From: Pontibacter indicus
Lineage (GTDB): Bacteria > Bacteroidota > Bacteroidia > Cytophagales > Hymenobacteraceae
NCBI RefSeq assembly: GCF_900156345.1
Contig: NZ_FTPP01000001.1
Coordinates: forward strand, 682,001 to 746,000
Direction of reading: 5' to 3'
Length of the DNA stretch: 64,000 nucleotides
The notes below the pieces were generated by a model. The model did no database searches. It saw nothing but the letters and a program-made list of their open reading frames with translations, and had not been told where the DNA came from. The first letter of the stretch is position 1; each line of letters opens with the position of its first letter. This document shows, piece by piece, positions 18,503 to 27,540 of this stretch. The position numbers and the translations under genes are program-made.

Positions 18503-19016
18503 TGCGGGCCCGGGTCTTTACAGTACCCAGCGGTATGTCATAGGATTCCGCAATTTCACTCTGAGTCAGGCCATCAAAATACATCAGGTCAATGATCTGC
18601 TTTTGTTCAGGATTCAATTTATCTACAATTTCCCGCATACCAATGTGCTCCGGTTTGAAGGTATCTGTGTAGTGGAATATGCGGGAGTCGGCTTCTATTT
18701 TTTGTGACAGAATACTTACGCGATACTGCTTTGAGCGGATTGTATCAATTGCCAGATTCCTGCAAATATTCAACATCCAGGTGAAAAGTCTGCCTTTGGA
18801 GGCATCATATTTATCAAAGGATACCCAGATTCTTAAAATTGCCTCCTGCAACACGTCTTCGGCTACATTTTCATCTTTTACAATTCGGAATACGATGCCG
18901 TAGAGGGTAGGGCTATACCTGTCATAGAGCTGTGACATGGCTGAACTATCACGGGCTCGGAGCCGTGCTACCAGATCTTCTTCTGCGAGGGTTTCTTTGG
19001 ATCGTTGATCAGCCAA
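18459..19016 (-). CDS. ECF RNA polymerase sigma factor (SigK/RpoE-like)
   Basis: A 185-residue sigma factor: region 2 (YDRYSPTLYGIVFRIVKDENVAEDVL around residues 25-50, read in pieces) and region 4 (YFDGLTQSEIAESYDIPLGT). The partner RskA-type anti-sigma follows with overlapping reading frames. The AGGTATAG motif lies in region 2 coding sequence at 18912. Confidence 0.93.
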   Translation of the reverse strand: MADQRSKETLAEEDLVARLRARDSSAMSQLYDRYSPTLYGIVFRIVKDENVAEDVLQEAILRIWVSFDKYDASKGRLFTWMLNICRNLAIDTIRSKQYRVSILSQKIEADSRIFHYTDTFKPEHIGMREIVDKLNPEQKQIIDLMYFDGLTQSEIAESYDIPLGTVKTRARNAVKFLSRLFKGRA

Positions 19017-19101
19017 TTATCAAAGCTTTAGACTACACTACAATCAAATGTGTATATTTGTTTAGGAAATTATCGCGGCATCATGCAAAATGCCTCACAG
19101 T

Positions 19102-19126
19102 AAAAGAGCTGTCTGAGACAGCCCTC
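19102..19126 (-). terminator. possible terminator of the ferritin-like operon
   Basis: Stem gagggctgtc / gacagctctt type hairpin read on the minus strand with TTTT after it, about 60 bp beyond the stop of the ferritin-like gene. Confidence 0.5.
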
Positions 19127-19182
19127 TCACTATGAAGCACCTATGGGAAATTTACCGGTGATCGGAAATGTTCCGCTATGAT

Positions 19183-19983
19183 TTACTCAAACAGTGAAAC
19201 TATCTGAGCGACCTGGTCTTTGGTCAGTGGTTCGTCAAAAGCACCAGTTGCGATCTCGGCAGAGTAACCGCTTCCGACTGTTTTCACATCGTTGATACCG
19301 CCATGGGACACATTGTCCTCACCGGCGTAAACAGCCGCAGCACCTGCAGGCACATTGCTGTTACCGGCAGCGCCCACTATCCAACCGGCATTATTACGCA
19401 TGCGCCTGATATGGGCTGCATGGCGTGCTTCTACCGAGTGTATCTGCAAGGCGGCGGTAAGAACGGCGTCATTGCTGATCAGATTGGCGGCCTGTCCCTT
19501 GTAAGCCCGCACGCCGGTGTCCTCAAATGCTTGCGCCAGTGTCAGGAAAGTCTGGTAGTTGGTGTTCCAGTCCGCAAAGTTTTTACCGAAGTTAAATGTA
19601 GGCTCACTGATCGGGGTTCCGTTCAGACTGCGGATGGTCGCAATCAGGATATCTACGTGCTGCGCCTCGTGCATCTGTATCTTCTGGATGGCTGCTCTGG
19701 CGGCTCCGTCTGTGATCAGGCCATTGGCAGCCAGTCCGCCGGCGTAAAAGTTGCGCTCCAGGTACTCTAGTTTCAATGCGAAGTTGAGCACTTCCAGCAC
19801 GGTGCCGGAGCTCTGTCCATACGCTTTGTTGAATACCGACCCAAGCGCGACAGGTATAGCGGTCAGGGCAGCAGTTTTACCCATATTCCCGAGGCTTTTG
19901 AAAACGCTGCGTCTCGAGTCGAGCTTATTATACACTTCAGGATCAACTTTTTCGATATCTGCTATTATTCTGAATATGTTCAT
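19183..19983 (-). CDS. ferritin-like domain protein
   Basis: A 266-residue protein of the ferritin-like/desiccation-related group. Helices carry LEYLERNFYAGG, MHEAQHVDILIATI, FEDTGVRAYKG and SVEARHAAHIRRM, giving the Glu/His ligands of a di-iron four-helix bundle. The N-terminus has SRRSVFKSLGNMGKTAALTA, a degenerate Tat-like stretch. It lies 8 bp downstream of a paralogue with a clear Tat signal. Probably iron binding or oxidative protection outside the cytoplasm; function is not proven for this group. Confidence 0.88.
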   Translation of the reverse strand: MNIFRIIADIEKVDPEVYNKLDSRRSVFKSLGNMGKTAALTAIPVALGSVFNKAYGQSSGTVLEVLNFALKLEYLERNFYAGGLAANGLITDGAARAAIQKIQMHEAQHVDILIATIRSLNGTPISEPTFNFGKNFADWNTNYQTFLTLAQAFEDTGVRAYKGQAANLISNDAVLTAALQIHSVEARHAAHIRRMRNNAGWIVGAAGNSNVPAGAAAVYAGEDNVSHGGINDVKTVGSGYSAEIATGAFDEPLTKDQVAQIVSLFE

Positions 19984-19991
19984 GGTGTGTC

Positions 19992-20702
19992 TTATTTAGG
20001 AAGATTATTGGCATTGATGGGGGTACTGATGAATGCGGAAGCAGCCTTGAGCACTTCGGCAGGCATCATGGCAGGGTCCAGGCCTTTGGCGTCGGCGGTG
20101 TCGGAGAAGGTGCCGTTGGAGATGATGTCGCGGATAACAGCGGCGTGTCGGGCCTCTACGGATACGATCTTGCCAGCCAATGTCAGGAATCCGGCGTTTT
20201 CCAGGAATCTTCCAGCGCCATTATAAGCCGCCACACCCAGATCTTCGAAGGTACGGGCAGTCGTGAGTATGCTGTTCTTGTCGTTGAAGTTAATGGAGCT
20301 GAAGTTCACTTCCAGGTCAGGTATAGCGGCGGAGCCCAGTGCTGCTTTGAGGAAATCCCGGTGAATGGATTCGTGGCCTTTCAGGTCCTGCATGATCTGC
20401 TGCTCAGTTTGGTTGAAAACCCCCATCGAGCGGGCCACCACTTCGGTATAGAAGGCTGCCTCCAACTGCTCAAGGGCGTAAGCATAGTTCAGAATGCCGG
20501 TGTCACCCGAGCCCAGGTCAACCGCCATCGGGTCCATGGGGCCCTTGTCATCGTCATCGTCGCAGGAGGTCATAAAGAGGAGGGTAGAAGCCGCTGCCGT
20601 GGCGCTGGCATAACGCAGGAAAGCACGGCGCTGGATAGGAGCCACCAGGCTGCTCTTCAGGCTCAGGTCATTCTCCGCCAGCTCGTTCTGTAGTTTTTTC
20701 AT
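19992..20702 (-). CDS. ferritin-like domain lipoprotein with twin-arginine signal
   Basis: 236 residues from the ATG at 20702. The signal is QRRAFLRYASATAAASTLLF followed by MTSC, a Tat motif combined with a lipobox, so the protein is likely exported folded and lipidated. The mature part begins with an Asp-rich stretch (DDDDDK) and contains ferritin-like helices (YALEQLEAAFYTEVV, GHESIHRDFLKAAL, FEDLGVAAYNG, SVEARHAAVIRDI). A tatA gene lies just upstream on the same strand, separated by a terminator. Folded export fits a metal cofactor loaded in the cytoplasm. Confidence 0.9.
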   Translation of the reverse strand: MKKLQNELAENDLSLKSSLVAPIQRRAFLRYASATAAASTLLFMTSCDDDDDKGPMDPMAVDLGSGDTGILNYAYALEQLEAAFYTEVVARSMGVFNQTEQQIMQDLKGHESIHRDFLKAALGSAAIPDLEVNFSSINFNDKNSILTTARTFEDLGVAAYNGAGRFLENAGFLTLAGKIVSVEARHAAVIRDIISNGTFSDTADAKGLDPAMMPAEVLKAASAFISTPINANNLPK

Positions 20703-20819
20703 AAGTCTAGTTATTAGGTGAAAGTTATTGGAAATTGCTACAGACAAACTGCTTGACCGTCAGCAATGCCAGACTTACGAACCAGCCGTCTTGTCTGGAT
20801 TTAGGGGAGTGAAAAAAAG

Positions 20820-20858
20820 ACAAAAAAAAGAAGTCTGATTTCAAAAGCGGACTTCTCT
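20820..20858 (-). terminator. terminator of tatA
   Basis: On the minus strand gaagtccgc, an 8-base loop, then a near-complementary arm and a run of seven T. It lies about 15 bp past the tatA stop and before the ferritin-like operon. Confidence 0.82.
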
Positions 20859-20872
20859 TATCAACAGGGGGG

Positions 20873-21106
20873 CTACTCCCGGTTTAGGTTAACTTGTTCT
20901 GTCTCGGGCTGCACTGCGGCGGATTTTTCGAAACTATCTTTTATTTCCCTCGAAGATTCCTTGAATTCCCGGATACCCCGACCCAGACCTTTGGCCATTT
21001 CAGGAATGCGTTTTGCCCCGAAAAACAAGACAAAAACAAGGATGATCAATATTACCTCAGGACCACCCAGGCCCCCGATAAACAATAATATGCTTGCTAA
21101 CTCCAT
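20873..21106 (-). CDS. tatA: Sec-independent protein translocase subunit TatA
   Basis: A 77-residue TatA/E protein: one N-terminal membrane helix (PEVILIILVFVLFFGAKRIP with the FGxKRIP hinge), an amphipathic helix (EMAKGLGRGIREFKESS) and a charged tail. Forms the pore of the twin-arginine pathway. tatC is not in the window. Its neighbours downstream include a probable Tat substrate. Confidence 0.95.
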   Translation of the reverse strand: MELASILLFIGGLGGPEVILIILVFVLFFGAKRIPEMAKGLGRGIREFKESSREIKDSFEKSAAVQPETEQVNLNRE

Positions 21107-21284
21107 AGTCTCTTTTAGTTTTAATTGGTGAATGGAGCATACAAACGAATCCCAGGGCTATCCGGATTTCGCCAGCCTTCAATTTTTTTTGGATTACCTG
21201 TGCCTGTTGCGGAATCTTATACCTGCCGCCAAATTGTGGCCGGCACCCTGATCAGGTATGTGGCCGCGGAACAATTAGAGGTGC

Positions 21285-21449
21285 TTTTTTGAGCTGGTTG
21301 TGGCGGTATCTATCGTGCTGTTCGGACTTGACAGTCCGGCCGTGCTGGTATGCGTGGTGGGTATGCAGTATGAAGTGTCAGGTATGTTCTCGCTGGTGGC
21401 CTTTGCGAACAAGAAAAGTCTTTATAAAGGCATTAACCTGCCTTTATAA
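21285..21449 (+). pseudogene. relic of an ACR3-type arsenite permease, C-terminal end
   Basis: A short open stretch after a TAG reads [13 protein letters not shown], then [21 protein letters not shown] and stop. This matches the last two helices of ACR3/ArsB permeases (pattern NNFELAIAVAI-FG ... G-LVEVPV). The bases just before it would read A-A-N-N if a short insertion and frameshift were removed. Nothing of the first 300 residues is present. It converges on mscS and shares its terminator hairpin. Confidence 0.55.
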
Positions 21450-21457
21450 AGACTTTT
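21414..21457 (-). terminator. long perfect hairpin overlapping the end of mscS
   Basis: 19-bp perfect arms (aaaagtctttataaaggca and its complement) with a 6-base loop. The right arm covers the last codons and stop of mscS (21444-21446) and the left arm the end of the permease relic. The last codons of both frames are therefore part of the stem. Confidence 0.8.
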
Positions 21458-23117
21458 CTTTTTTCTCTTCCGTACCGGCCCCATCATTACTGACCAGCAG
21501 TTGCTGGACTGGCAGCGCGAACCCTTTGCCTTTGGTATTGACGGCATCCATCATGGTTAAGAGCAGACCTTCCTTTACTTCCAGGTGTTCGTTGAAATCG
21601 CTGGTCAGGATGTAGGAGAACACTTCGATTTTCAGGGCATCTGTCGTGATCTCGGTGAGGCGCACGCGTGCACTCGTTTTGTCTATTTTGGGATGCGCCG
21701 TGAGGGTTTCTCTCAGAGAGCGTAACACAGCCTGTATCTGAGGCGGCGTGGTGTCGTAGCGGAGCCTTAGCACCGGGTTAAACAAAAAGCGGTCGCGGTG
21801 GGCAAAGTTCTCAATCTTCTGCGACGAGAAATCTCCGTTCGGAATGGTAACGATGGTACGCTCCGTTGTGCGCAGGCGGGTAGAACGCATGCCGATCTGC
21901 TCCACGGTGCCGCTCGTGTCGCCCACTTTGCAAAAGTCGCCCACCCGGATGGGCTGGTCGGCAATGAGCGTCACGCTCCCGACAAAGTTCTCGACCGTTT
22001 TCTGGGCACCCAGCGCCAACGCAATACCGCCTATACCTAGTGCGGCCAGACCCGTGGTGACATCGAATCCGAGGGTGCTGAGTATGAAAATAACACCAAA
22101 CACAACCAGGGCTATCTTGGCGCCGCGTTGCAGGAAAAGCACAATAGAGATGCCTGCCATGTTGCGGCGGTCCACCAGGCGGCGCCTGCTGAAACTTGTA
22201 ATGACGTCCACCAGTCGCCAGAGCAGCAGCAGCACCGCTATAAGGCCGATAATGATGGTGAGCTCACTGAAGCGCTGCCTCAGCACGAACGAGATGCCCA
22301 GCCGTTGGCTCAGGTATACCAGCAGAACGGCCGCCAGGTATAGCCGCACGGGCAGAGAAAAGGCCCTGATGAAACCGTACGTTGGCTCGTTACGGGTCTT
22401 CCGCCAGATGTAGCTGATCAGGAATATCAGGCCCGAAGTGATGCTCCAGGCAAGTAAATAGGCGACCACCCCAATCACCAACATCCCCAACCAATGGCCC
22501 GCCGGTGCACCTCCCCAGCGGTTTTCTTCCAGAAAGCCAGGCAAGGTTTTCTCAATCACGGTTTCGGAAGGGGCGGCTTCCTCTACAGGTACCTGGCGGA
22601 GCGTCTCATATGCTACCAGCCAGATCGGGCCACCAGCCGGTCCCTCGGTTTTCTCCAGCAGGATGTCGACATTCTGTTCATTGACGGTGGCCGTTCCGAC
22701 GCGTTCCAGATTAGGGGACAGATCGTCTTTAAGGTCGCCTTCCGGCAAATTGCTGATCCAGGAGCGAGGCAAGGTTTTGCTGCGCTGATCCAGCATGCGT
22801 TGCAATGCCTGCGCCATCATAGCCCCGTCCTTTATGGTGTCGGTGGCCGTTTGCAGGTTCAGGTAGAAAGCTGCCCGGGTATAATCGCCATCGGCTACTG
22901 CTTTGATAAAACCTGTCACGGTGCCCCTCGGGCTACGCCTGCCTAGCGAGTCCTCTGGCCACTCCGGTGCGGCAACAACCGCTGCGGTGTCCGGGGTCTC
23001 TTCCTGTGCATAGGACTCGGCCGGCAGGGTGAAAAGCATGAGTGCAAGCAGCCAAATAATACGTGTGAATTTCTGGCCGGTGGCAGGGGGTATATAATGA
23101 TCGCTTGTAAATAACAT
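21444..23117 (-). CDS. mechanosensitive ion channel, MscS family
   Basis: 557 residues from the ATG at 23117, which gives a signal peptide ending ESYAQ; the frame is open to 23219. A periplasmic domain of about 170 residues precedes four or five membrane helices. The MscS core is clear: the pore-lining helix [23 protein letters not shown] and the beta domain [33 protein letters not shown] (read in pieces). Probably releases solutes on hypo-osmotic shock. Its 3' end is inside a long terminator hairpin. Confidence 0.92.
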   Translation of the reverse strand: MLFTSDHYIPPATGQKFTRIIWLLALMLFTLPAESYAQEETPDTAAVVAAPEWPEDSLGRRSPRGTVTGFIKAVADGDYTRAAFYLNLQTATDTIKDGAMMAQALQRMLDQRSKTLPRSWISNLPEGDLKDDLSPNLERVGTATVNEQNVDILLEKTEGPAGGPIWLVAYETLRQVPVEEAAPSETVIEKTLPGFLEENRWGGAPAGHWLGMLVIGVVAYLLAWSITSGLIFLISYIWRKTRNEPTYGFIRAFSLPVRLYLAAVLLVYLSQRLGISFVLRQRFSELTIIIGLIAVLLLLWRLVDVITSFSRRRLVDRRNMAGISIVLFLQRGAKIALVVFGVIFILSTLGFDVTTGLAALGIGGIALALGAQKTVENFVGSVTLIADQPIRVGDFCKVGDTSGTVEQIGMRSTRLRTTERTIVTIPNGDFSSQKIENFAHRDRFLFNPVLRLRYDTTPPQIQAVLRSLRETLTAHPKIDKTSARVRLTEITTDALKIEVFSYILTSDFNEHLEVKEGLLLTMMDAVNTKGKGFALPVQQLLVSNDGAGTEEKKEKSL

Positions 23118-23402
23118 GTGATGCAACGAAGTGAAGCTCGACAAAGCGTTCGTTAAAAAGGTCTGTTTCTGTAACATCATGCAATAACGGCTGTGCTTGT
23201 GATGGGTTTTACAAAGCATCTCCCCGAATGAAGACCGCGCCTTGGAACTAAATCGGATTAAATATTATTTATGGCAATAAAATTTGGTTCTGGTACAAGA
23301 ACAGCTACCTTTAATACAGCTATTTTGGCTTGCAAAGTGGCGCCTTACATCCTGATTATTTTTACCTATACCCAAACTTAATCTCATTTAATCACACGTA
23401 GT

Positions 23403-24533
23403 ATGAACAGAACAAAGACTACTTTATTCTGCCTGGGACTGGCTTTCATTTCTTTTTCCTGTGAGAAGGAAATGGACGATGTAGGCTTGGCCTCGAGCAG
23501 CACCCTGCAATCTTCTTCAACCTCAAACCTCAGCACTTCGGAGCTTACGCCATTAAAATCCATAGAGGACCAGATACCTGTGCATGAGAATTTGCGCAAT
23601 ATGTTGATGGGCAATGTCGTAGAGCCTACTACTTGTGGCCCTACCTCTTTTGCAACTGTGCAAAACAGCTATTTCGCACCACTGGCTACAGATTTGGTTG
23701 GCTTATTTGGACCGCAGGCACAGCCGATCTATAATACTTATCTGACATTAGGTCAGTATGCTGCCATGATTGACGAATCTGCTCAGTACTTCGGTGCAAA
23801 CGGTGAGTATACCGACCTGATGAACAAGCGCAAGCGTGAACTGGAAAAATTCTGGAACATGCCAAACCAGATCCGATTGAACGGACAGCACACGGCTACA
23901 TTGAATGACAGGGAGCGGCTTGCCGATGTATATGAGCTAATTGGCGTTGGCATCACCTCAAGAGAGCAAGCCTATGCTGTGGCTGATCAGATCCTGTATT
24001 TCAATACGTTCTCCAATCAATTGCCGGAGTCTCCTTTCTTCGCTGCCGATGGTTTTGCCACGACTTACAATAACCTGATCGTGATAGGCGACGGGCTTGT
24101 GGAGATGATTTCAGGAACAGGTATAGAGCAAGACATTGTGTGGACCGGTATACTGGCACACGAATGGGCGCACCAGATCCAGTTCAAAAACATGAACGCC
24201 TGGTATCCGGCAGGTACTTTTGCCAGTATATCTGAAGATACGCGCTACAAAGAACTGGAAGCCGATTTTCTGGCTGCTTACTACATGACGCACAAGCGGG
24301 GCGCCACGTATAACAGCAAGCGTGTGGCCCAGTTCTATGAGCTGTTCTTCCAGATCGGCGACTGTGGTTTCGCAAGCAATGGACACCACGGTACACCGGA
24401 TCAGCGCATGGCGGCGGCTGAACTTGGCTTCCGTCTGGCTGCAGATGCCCAGAAGCAAGGCCATATCCTGAGTATGGAGCAGGCGCATGCCTATTTCGTG
24501 GCAAACTTCAACGGCTTGTTAGTACAAAACTAG
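23403..24533 (+). CDS. exported zinc metallopeptidase-like lipoprotein
   Basis: A 376-residue protein with a lipoprotein signal and lipobox FSC (about Cys20). The C-terminal half has ILAHEWAHQIQFKN, a HExxH zinc motif, followed by KELEADFLAAYYMTHKRG whose Glu is the likely third ligand, and GHHGTPDQRMAAAELG near the end. This layout matches the neutral zinc metallopeptidase/M48-like group. Likely anchored in the outer or inner membrane and acting on envelope proteins; no substrate can be named. A terminator built from the AGGTATAG motif follows. Confidence 0.87.
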   Translation: MNRTKTTLFCLGLAFISFSCEKEMDDVGLASSSTLQSSSTSNLSTSELTPLKSIEDQIPVHENLRNMLMGNVVEPTTCGPTSFATVQNSYFAPLATDLVGLFGPQAQPIYNTYLTLGQYAAMIDESAQYFGANGEYTDLMNKRKRELEKFWNMPNQIRLNGQHTATLNDRERLADVYELIGVGITSREQAYAVADQILYFNTFSNQLPESPFFAADGFATTYNNLIVIGDGLVEMISGTGIEQDIVWTGILAHEWAHQIQFKNMNAWYPAGTFASISEDTRYKELEADFLAAYYMTHKRGATYNSKRVAQFYELFFQIGDCGFASNGHHGTPDQRMAAAELGFRLAADAQKQGHILSMEQAHAYFVANFNGLLVQN

Positions 24534-24554
24534 TCAACAGACTCTTTCCCTTTT

Positions 24555-24592
24555 AAGCAGGTATAGCCCGAGCGGCTATACCTGCTTTTTTT
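24555..24592 (+). terminator. terminator whose stem is an inverted pair of the AGGTATAG motif
   Basis: Stem agcaggtatagcc / ggctatacctgct (13 bp) with a 5-base loop and a run of seven T. Each arm holds the full 10-base form CAGGTATAGC, in opposite orientation. It follows the metallopeptidase gene by 22 bp. Confidence 0.93.
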
Positions 24593-24672
24593 ATGCGATA
24601 AGTCTACCGATTCCTTAATTATATAGCAGGCAACTTCTGACCAGTCAACAAACGCTATTCCTGAAGCCGAAG

Positions 24673-26067
24673 CTATACCTTCACCGCTTTCCAGGTGCCG
24701 CGCCGGAAGAGCCACCAGCCGACCAGTGCGTGGAATGAGTGGCAGAAGGCGATGGCCAGGAAAATGCCAGTGATCCCGAATCCTAGGTATTTTGCCAGCA
24801 GATAAGCCAGCGGGATTTCGATCAGCCAGAGCACCACAATGTTGATGACGGACGGTGTGCGGGTATCGCCGGCTCCGTTAAAGGCCTGCACCATCACCAT
24901 GCCCAACCCGAAAAAGACGTAGCCCAGCGTTATGATCTGTAGCGCCTCCGAGGTAACCGCGATCACGGTCTGATCGCTTGCAAAAAATGCAGCCAGGTGT
25001 TCTCCGAAGAAGATGAACAGGAAAGTGACGCCCGCCATAAAGATCATGTTATACCTGGCCGTCAGCCACACGGCCAGCTCTGCCCGTCTCGCTTTCTGTG
25101 CGCCCAGGTTTTGGCCGACCAGCGTAGCTGCCGCAGAGGATAATCCCCAGGCCGGCAGCATGGCGAACATGATCAGGCGGAAGGCGATGGTATAGCCGGC
25201 CAGGGCGCTGCTGCCAAACTCGGCGATGATGCGTGTCAGGAAAATCCAACTGGCCGAGTCAATCAGGTACTGGCCCATGCCGCCCGACGAAAGGGCCAGG
25301 ATGCGCCTGATCATGGCAAAACTAACCACCAGGTTGTCGCGCCCGACCTTGAGCAGATGCCTGCCATTGAGGAGGTGGTAGAATTGGTAGACCACGCCTA
25401 TGCTGCGCCCGATGGTGGTGGCCCAGGCCGCGCCTTCCAGTCCCAGGCCTTCGAAGGAGCCGATGCCGAAGATGAGGAGCGGGTCCAATACAATGTTGGC
25501 GCCATTGGCGAGCCAGAGCGCACGCATGGCCAGGTGCGGCTGACCGGCTCCCCGAAAAATTCCGTTGATCAGGAAAAGCAGAATGATGACCAGGTTGCCG
25601 GCGAAGATGATCTGCGCATAGCGGAGCCCGGTTTCGAGCAGGTCGGCTTCGGCGCCCATCAGCGTCAGGATGTCGGCCGCAAACCAAGTGGCCAGTATAC
25701 CCATCAGCAGGGCCAGCACGGCACCCGTGACCAGGAGCTGGAAGGTGACGTTGCCCGCCTCGTGATAGTTTTTCTCGCCAATGCGGCGCGCGACCAGGGC
25801 TGTGGCCGCAATGCTCACACCCATTCCCACCGAGTAGATCACCATCAGGACCGTCTCTGTAAGCCCGACGGTGGCCAGCGCGTGTGGTCCCAGGCGGCCA
25901 ACAAAAAAAATGTCCACCACCGCAAAGAGCGACTCCATCATCATCTCCAGGATCATGGGGACGGCCAGCAGCACGATACCCGGCCGGATGCCCAGAGTTG
26001 TGAAATCCTGCTCCTTGCCTTTCACGGCCGACCAGACGAGGTGCATAAATTCTTTGAGGTTGTCCAT
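24673..26067 (-). CDS. MATE family efflux transporter
   Basis: 464 residues from the ATG at 26067 (MDNLKEFMH); the frame is open upstream but that part is not family-like. Twelve hydrophobic helices in two halves with the MATE signatures VPMILEMMMESLFAVVDIFFVGRLG and GAGDTRTPSVINIVVLWLIEIPLAYL (read in pieces). Exports cationic drugs or metabolites in exchange for Na+ or H+. Substrate unknown. Confidence 0.94.
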   Translation of the reverse strand: MDNLKEFMHLVWSAVKGKEQDFTTLGIRPGIVLLAVPMILEMMMESLFAVVDIFFVGRLGPHALATVGLTETVLMVIYSVGMGVSIAATALVARRIGEKNYHEAGNVTFQLLVTGAVLALLMGILATWFAADILTLMGAEADLLETGLRYAQIIFAGNLVIILLFLINGIFRGAGQPHLAMRALWLANGANIVLDPLLIFGIGSFEGLGLEGAAWATTIGRSIGVVYQFYHLLNGRHLLKVGRDNLVVSFAMIRRILALSSGGMGQYLIDSASWIFLTRIIAEFGSSALAGYTIAFRLIMFAMLPAWGLSSAAATLVGQNLGAQKARRAELAVWLTARYNMIFMAGVTFLFIFFGEHLAAFFASDQTVIAVTSEALQIITLGYVFFGLGMVMVQAFNGAGDTRTPSVINIVVLWLIEIPLAYLLAKYLGFGITGIFLAIAFCHSFHALVGWWLFRRGTWKAVKV

Positions 26068-26464
26068 GTGAGGGGCTAAGGTATAGCAGGGGTACGGGAG
26101 AAGAAAGGTACAGGGTTGGGCTTTACCTTCCAAGGCTAGCACCTGATCATTTGCGTGCAGCAGTACAAACGACCCGACCTCGCAGTATGCGCAGCTCCTA
26201 CGTGTGTCTCACCCTTTCACCGTGGTTTTACCTGAAATATCTTTAGCGAAGGCAGATCGGTTAGACACCCGCGGGTATAAAGACACCGCAAGGTCTGGGC
26301 ATGGCCACAGCGATAGTACATCTCCGAACCACCCAAAGTGCCTATCATTTTGCTGAGCGCCAAGGTATGCAAACTTCTCACATCCAAGAGTTGCCGCTCC
26401 ACGTTATACAGTTCAAAAAGTAGGGACAGACTTACATCAGTAAGGCAGAACAAATAAGAAAATT
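26068..26464. other. 397-bp intergenic region without a recognised gene
   Basis: Divergent gap between the MATE gene and the YpfJ-type peptidase gene. It carries one AGGTATAG motif (26080). Open frames here are short with no family similarity. No hairpin terminator or repeat was seen; promoters for both genes are expected. Confidence 0.6.
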
Positions 26465-27367
26465 ATGAAATGGCAAGGTAGAAGAAAAAGCAGCAATATA
26501 GAAGACCGCAGGGGGCAATCGGCAGGCGGTTTTGGAGGTGGTGGCAGAGGCATCAGTCCCATGCTGCTCATCCCATTGTTCCGGCTCCTGTTCTCCAAAG
26601 TGGGGCTCATCATAGTCGGGGTACTGTTACTCATCATGTTTTTGACGGGAACCAACCCACTGGCGCTCCTGCAACAGTTTGTGGGTGGCGAGCCGCAGTA
26701 TGCGCAGACAACCGGATACCAGCCGAGTCCGGAAGAGCAGGAGCTGGCAGATCAGACAGCCGTGGTACTGGCCGATACTGAGGATGTCTGGAACACAATG
26801 ATTCAAGGCTATCGGGAACCCACCCTGGTGTTGTATTCAGGTCAGGTACAATCGGCCTGCGGGCTTTCTTCTTCCGCCACCGGACCGTTCTACTGCCCCG
26901 GCGATGAAAAGCTGTACATCGACCTGAGTTTTTTTGAAGAGATGGAGCGCAAGCTGGGTGCCGAAGGCGACTTTGCGCAAGCTTATGTTGTGGGCCACGA
27001 GGTAGGGCATCATATTCAGAAGCTCACCGGCACCATGGACCAGGTGAACGCCATGCGGGGCAGATTGTCCCAGACTGAGTTTAATCAGCTCATGGTGCGT
27101 GTGGAACTGCAGGCTGATTTCTATGCCGGCGTCTGGGCACACCATACCCAGCGCTCCACCGGCTTTATGGAGCCCGGCGACCTGGAAGAAGCCCTGAACG
27201 CCGCCAGCGCCATCGGCGACGACCGCCTGCAAAAGCAAGCCACTGGCCGGGTGGTACCCGACTCGTTCACCCATGGCACCTCAGCCCAACGGGTTCGCTG
27301 GTTCAGAAAAGGCTTCGAGACAGGCGACGTGAACCAGGGCGATACCTTCAATGCCAGCGAGTTATAA
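26465..27367 (+). CDS. neutral zinc metallopeptidase, YpfJ family
   Basis: A 300-residue protein. The N-terminus is Gly-rich (GGFGGGGRGISP) and followed by one membrane helix (VGLIIVGVLLLIMFLTG). The catalytic domain has YVVGHEVGHHIQKLTG (HExxH), a third ligand in VELQADFYAGVWAHH, and the family tail HGTSAQRVRWFRKGFETGD. Length and order match YpfJ/KPN_02809. Probably an inner-membrane protein with its catalytic domain in the periplasm. Confidence 0.95.
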   Translation: MKWQGRRKSSNIEDRRGQSAGGFGGGGRGISPMLLIPLFRLLFSKVGLIIVGVLLLIMFLTGTNPLALLQQFVGGEPQYAQTTGYQPSPEEQELADQTAVVLADTEDVWNTMIQGYREPTLVLYSGQVQSACGLSSSATGPFYCPGDEKLYIDLSFFEEMERKLGAEGDFAQAYVVGHEVGHHIQKLTGTMDQVNAMRGRLSQTEFNQLMVRVELQADFYAGVWAHHTQRSTGFMEPGDLEEALNAASAIGDDRLQKQATGRVVPDSFTHGTSAQRVRWFRKGFETGDVNQGDTFNASEL

Positions 27368-27400
27368 AAGCAACAGACAACAGGTATAGGCCTGATCTAA

Positions 27401-27440
27401 AAGCAAAAAGCCTCTCCATTTCCGGAGAGGCTTTTTGCTT
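27401..27440. terminator. bidirectional terminator
   Basis: Perfect palindromic hairpin: arms aagcaaaaagcctctcc and its complement, ending in AAAAA/TTTTT on both sides. It lies between the convergent peptidase and serine hydrolase genes. Confidence 0.92.
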
Positions 27441-27540
27441 ATACGTGAGCTGTTAGCTCTATTCTATCTGGATTGTATCTTCTAAAAACCGGTGCTTGTC
27501 AGGTATAGCGCTAAACCTGCAGCAAGCCTAAATGCGCTGC

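Noticed and set aside
26217..26453. 78-residue open frame on the minus strand
   Set aside because: In the gap before the YpfJ-type gene; no signal, domain or codon-use support.
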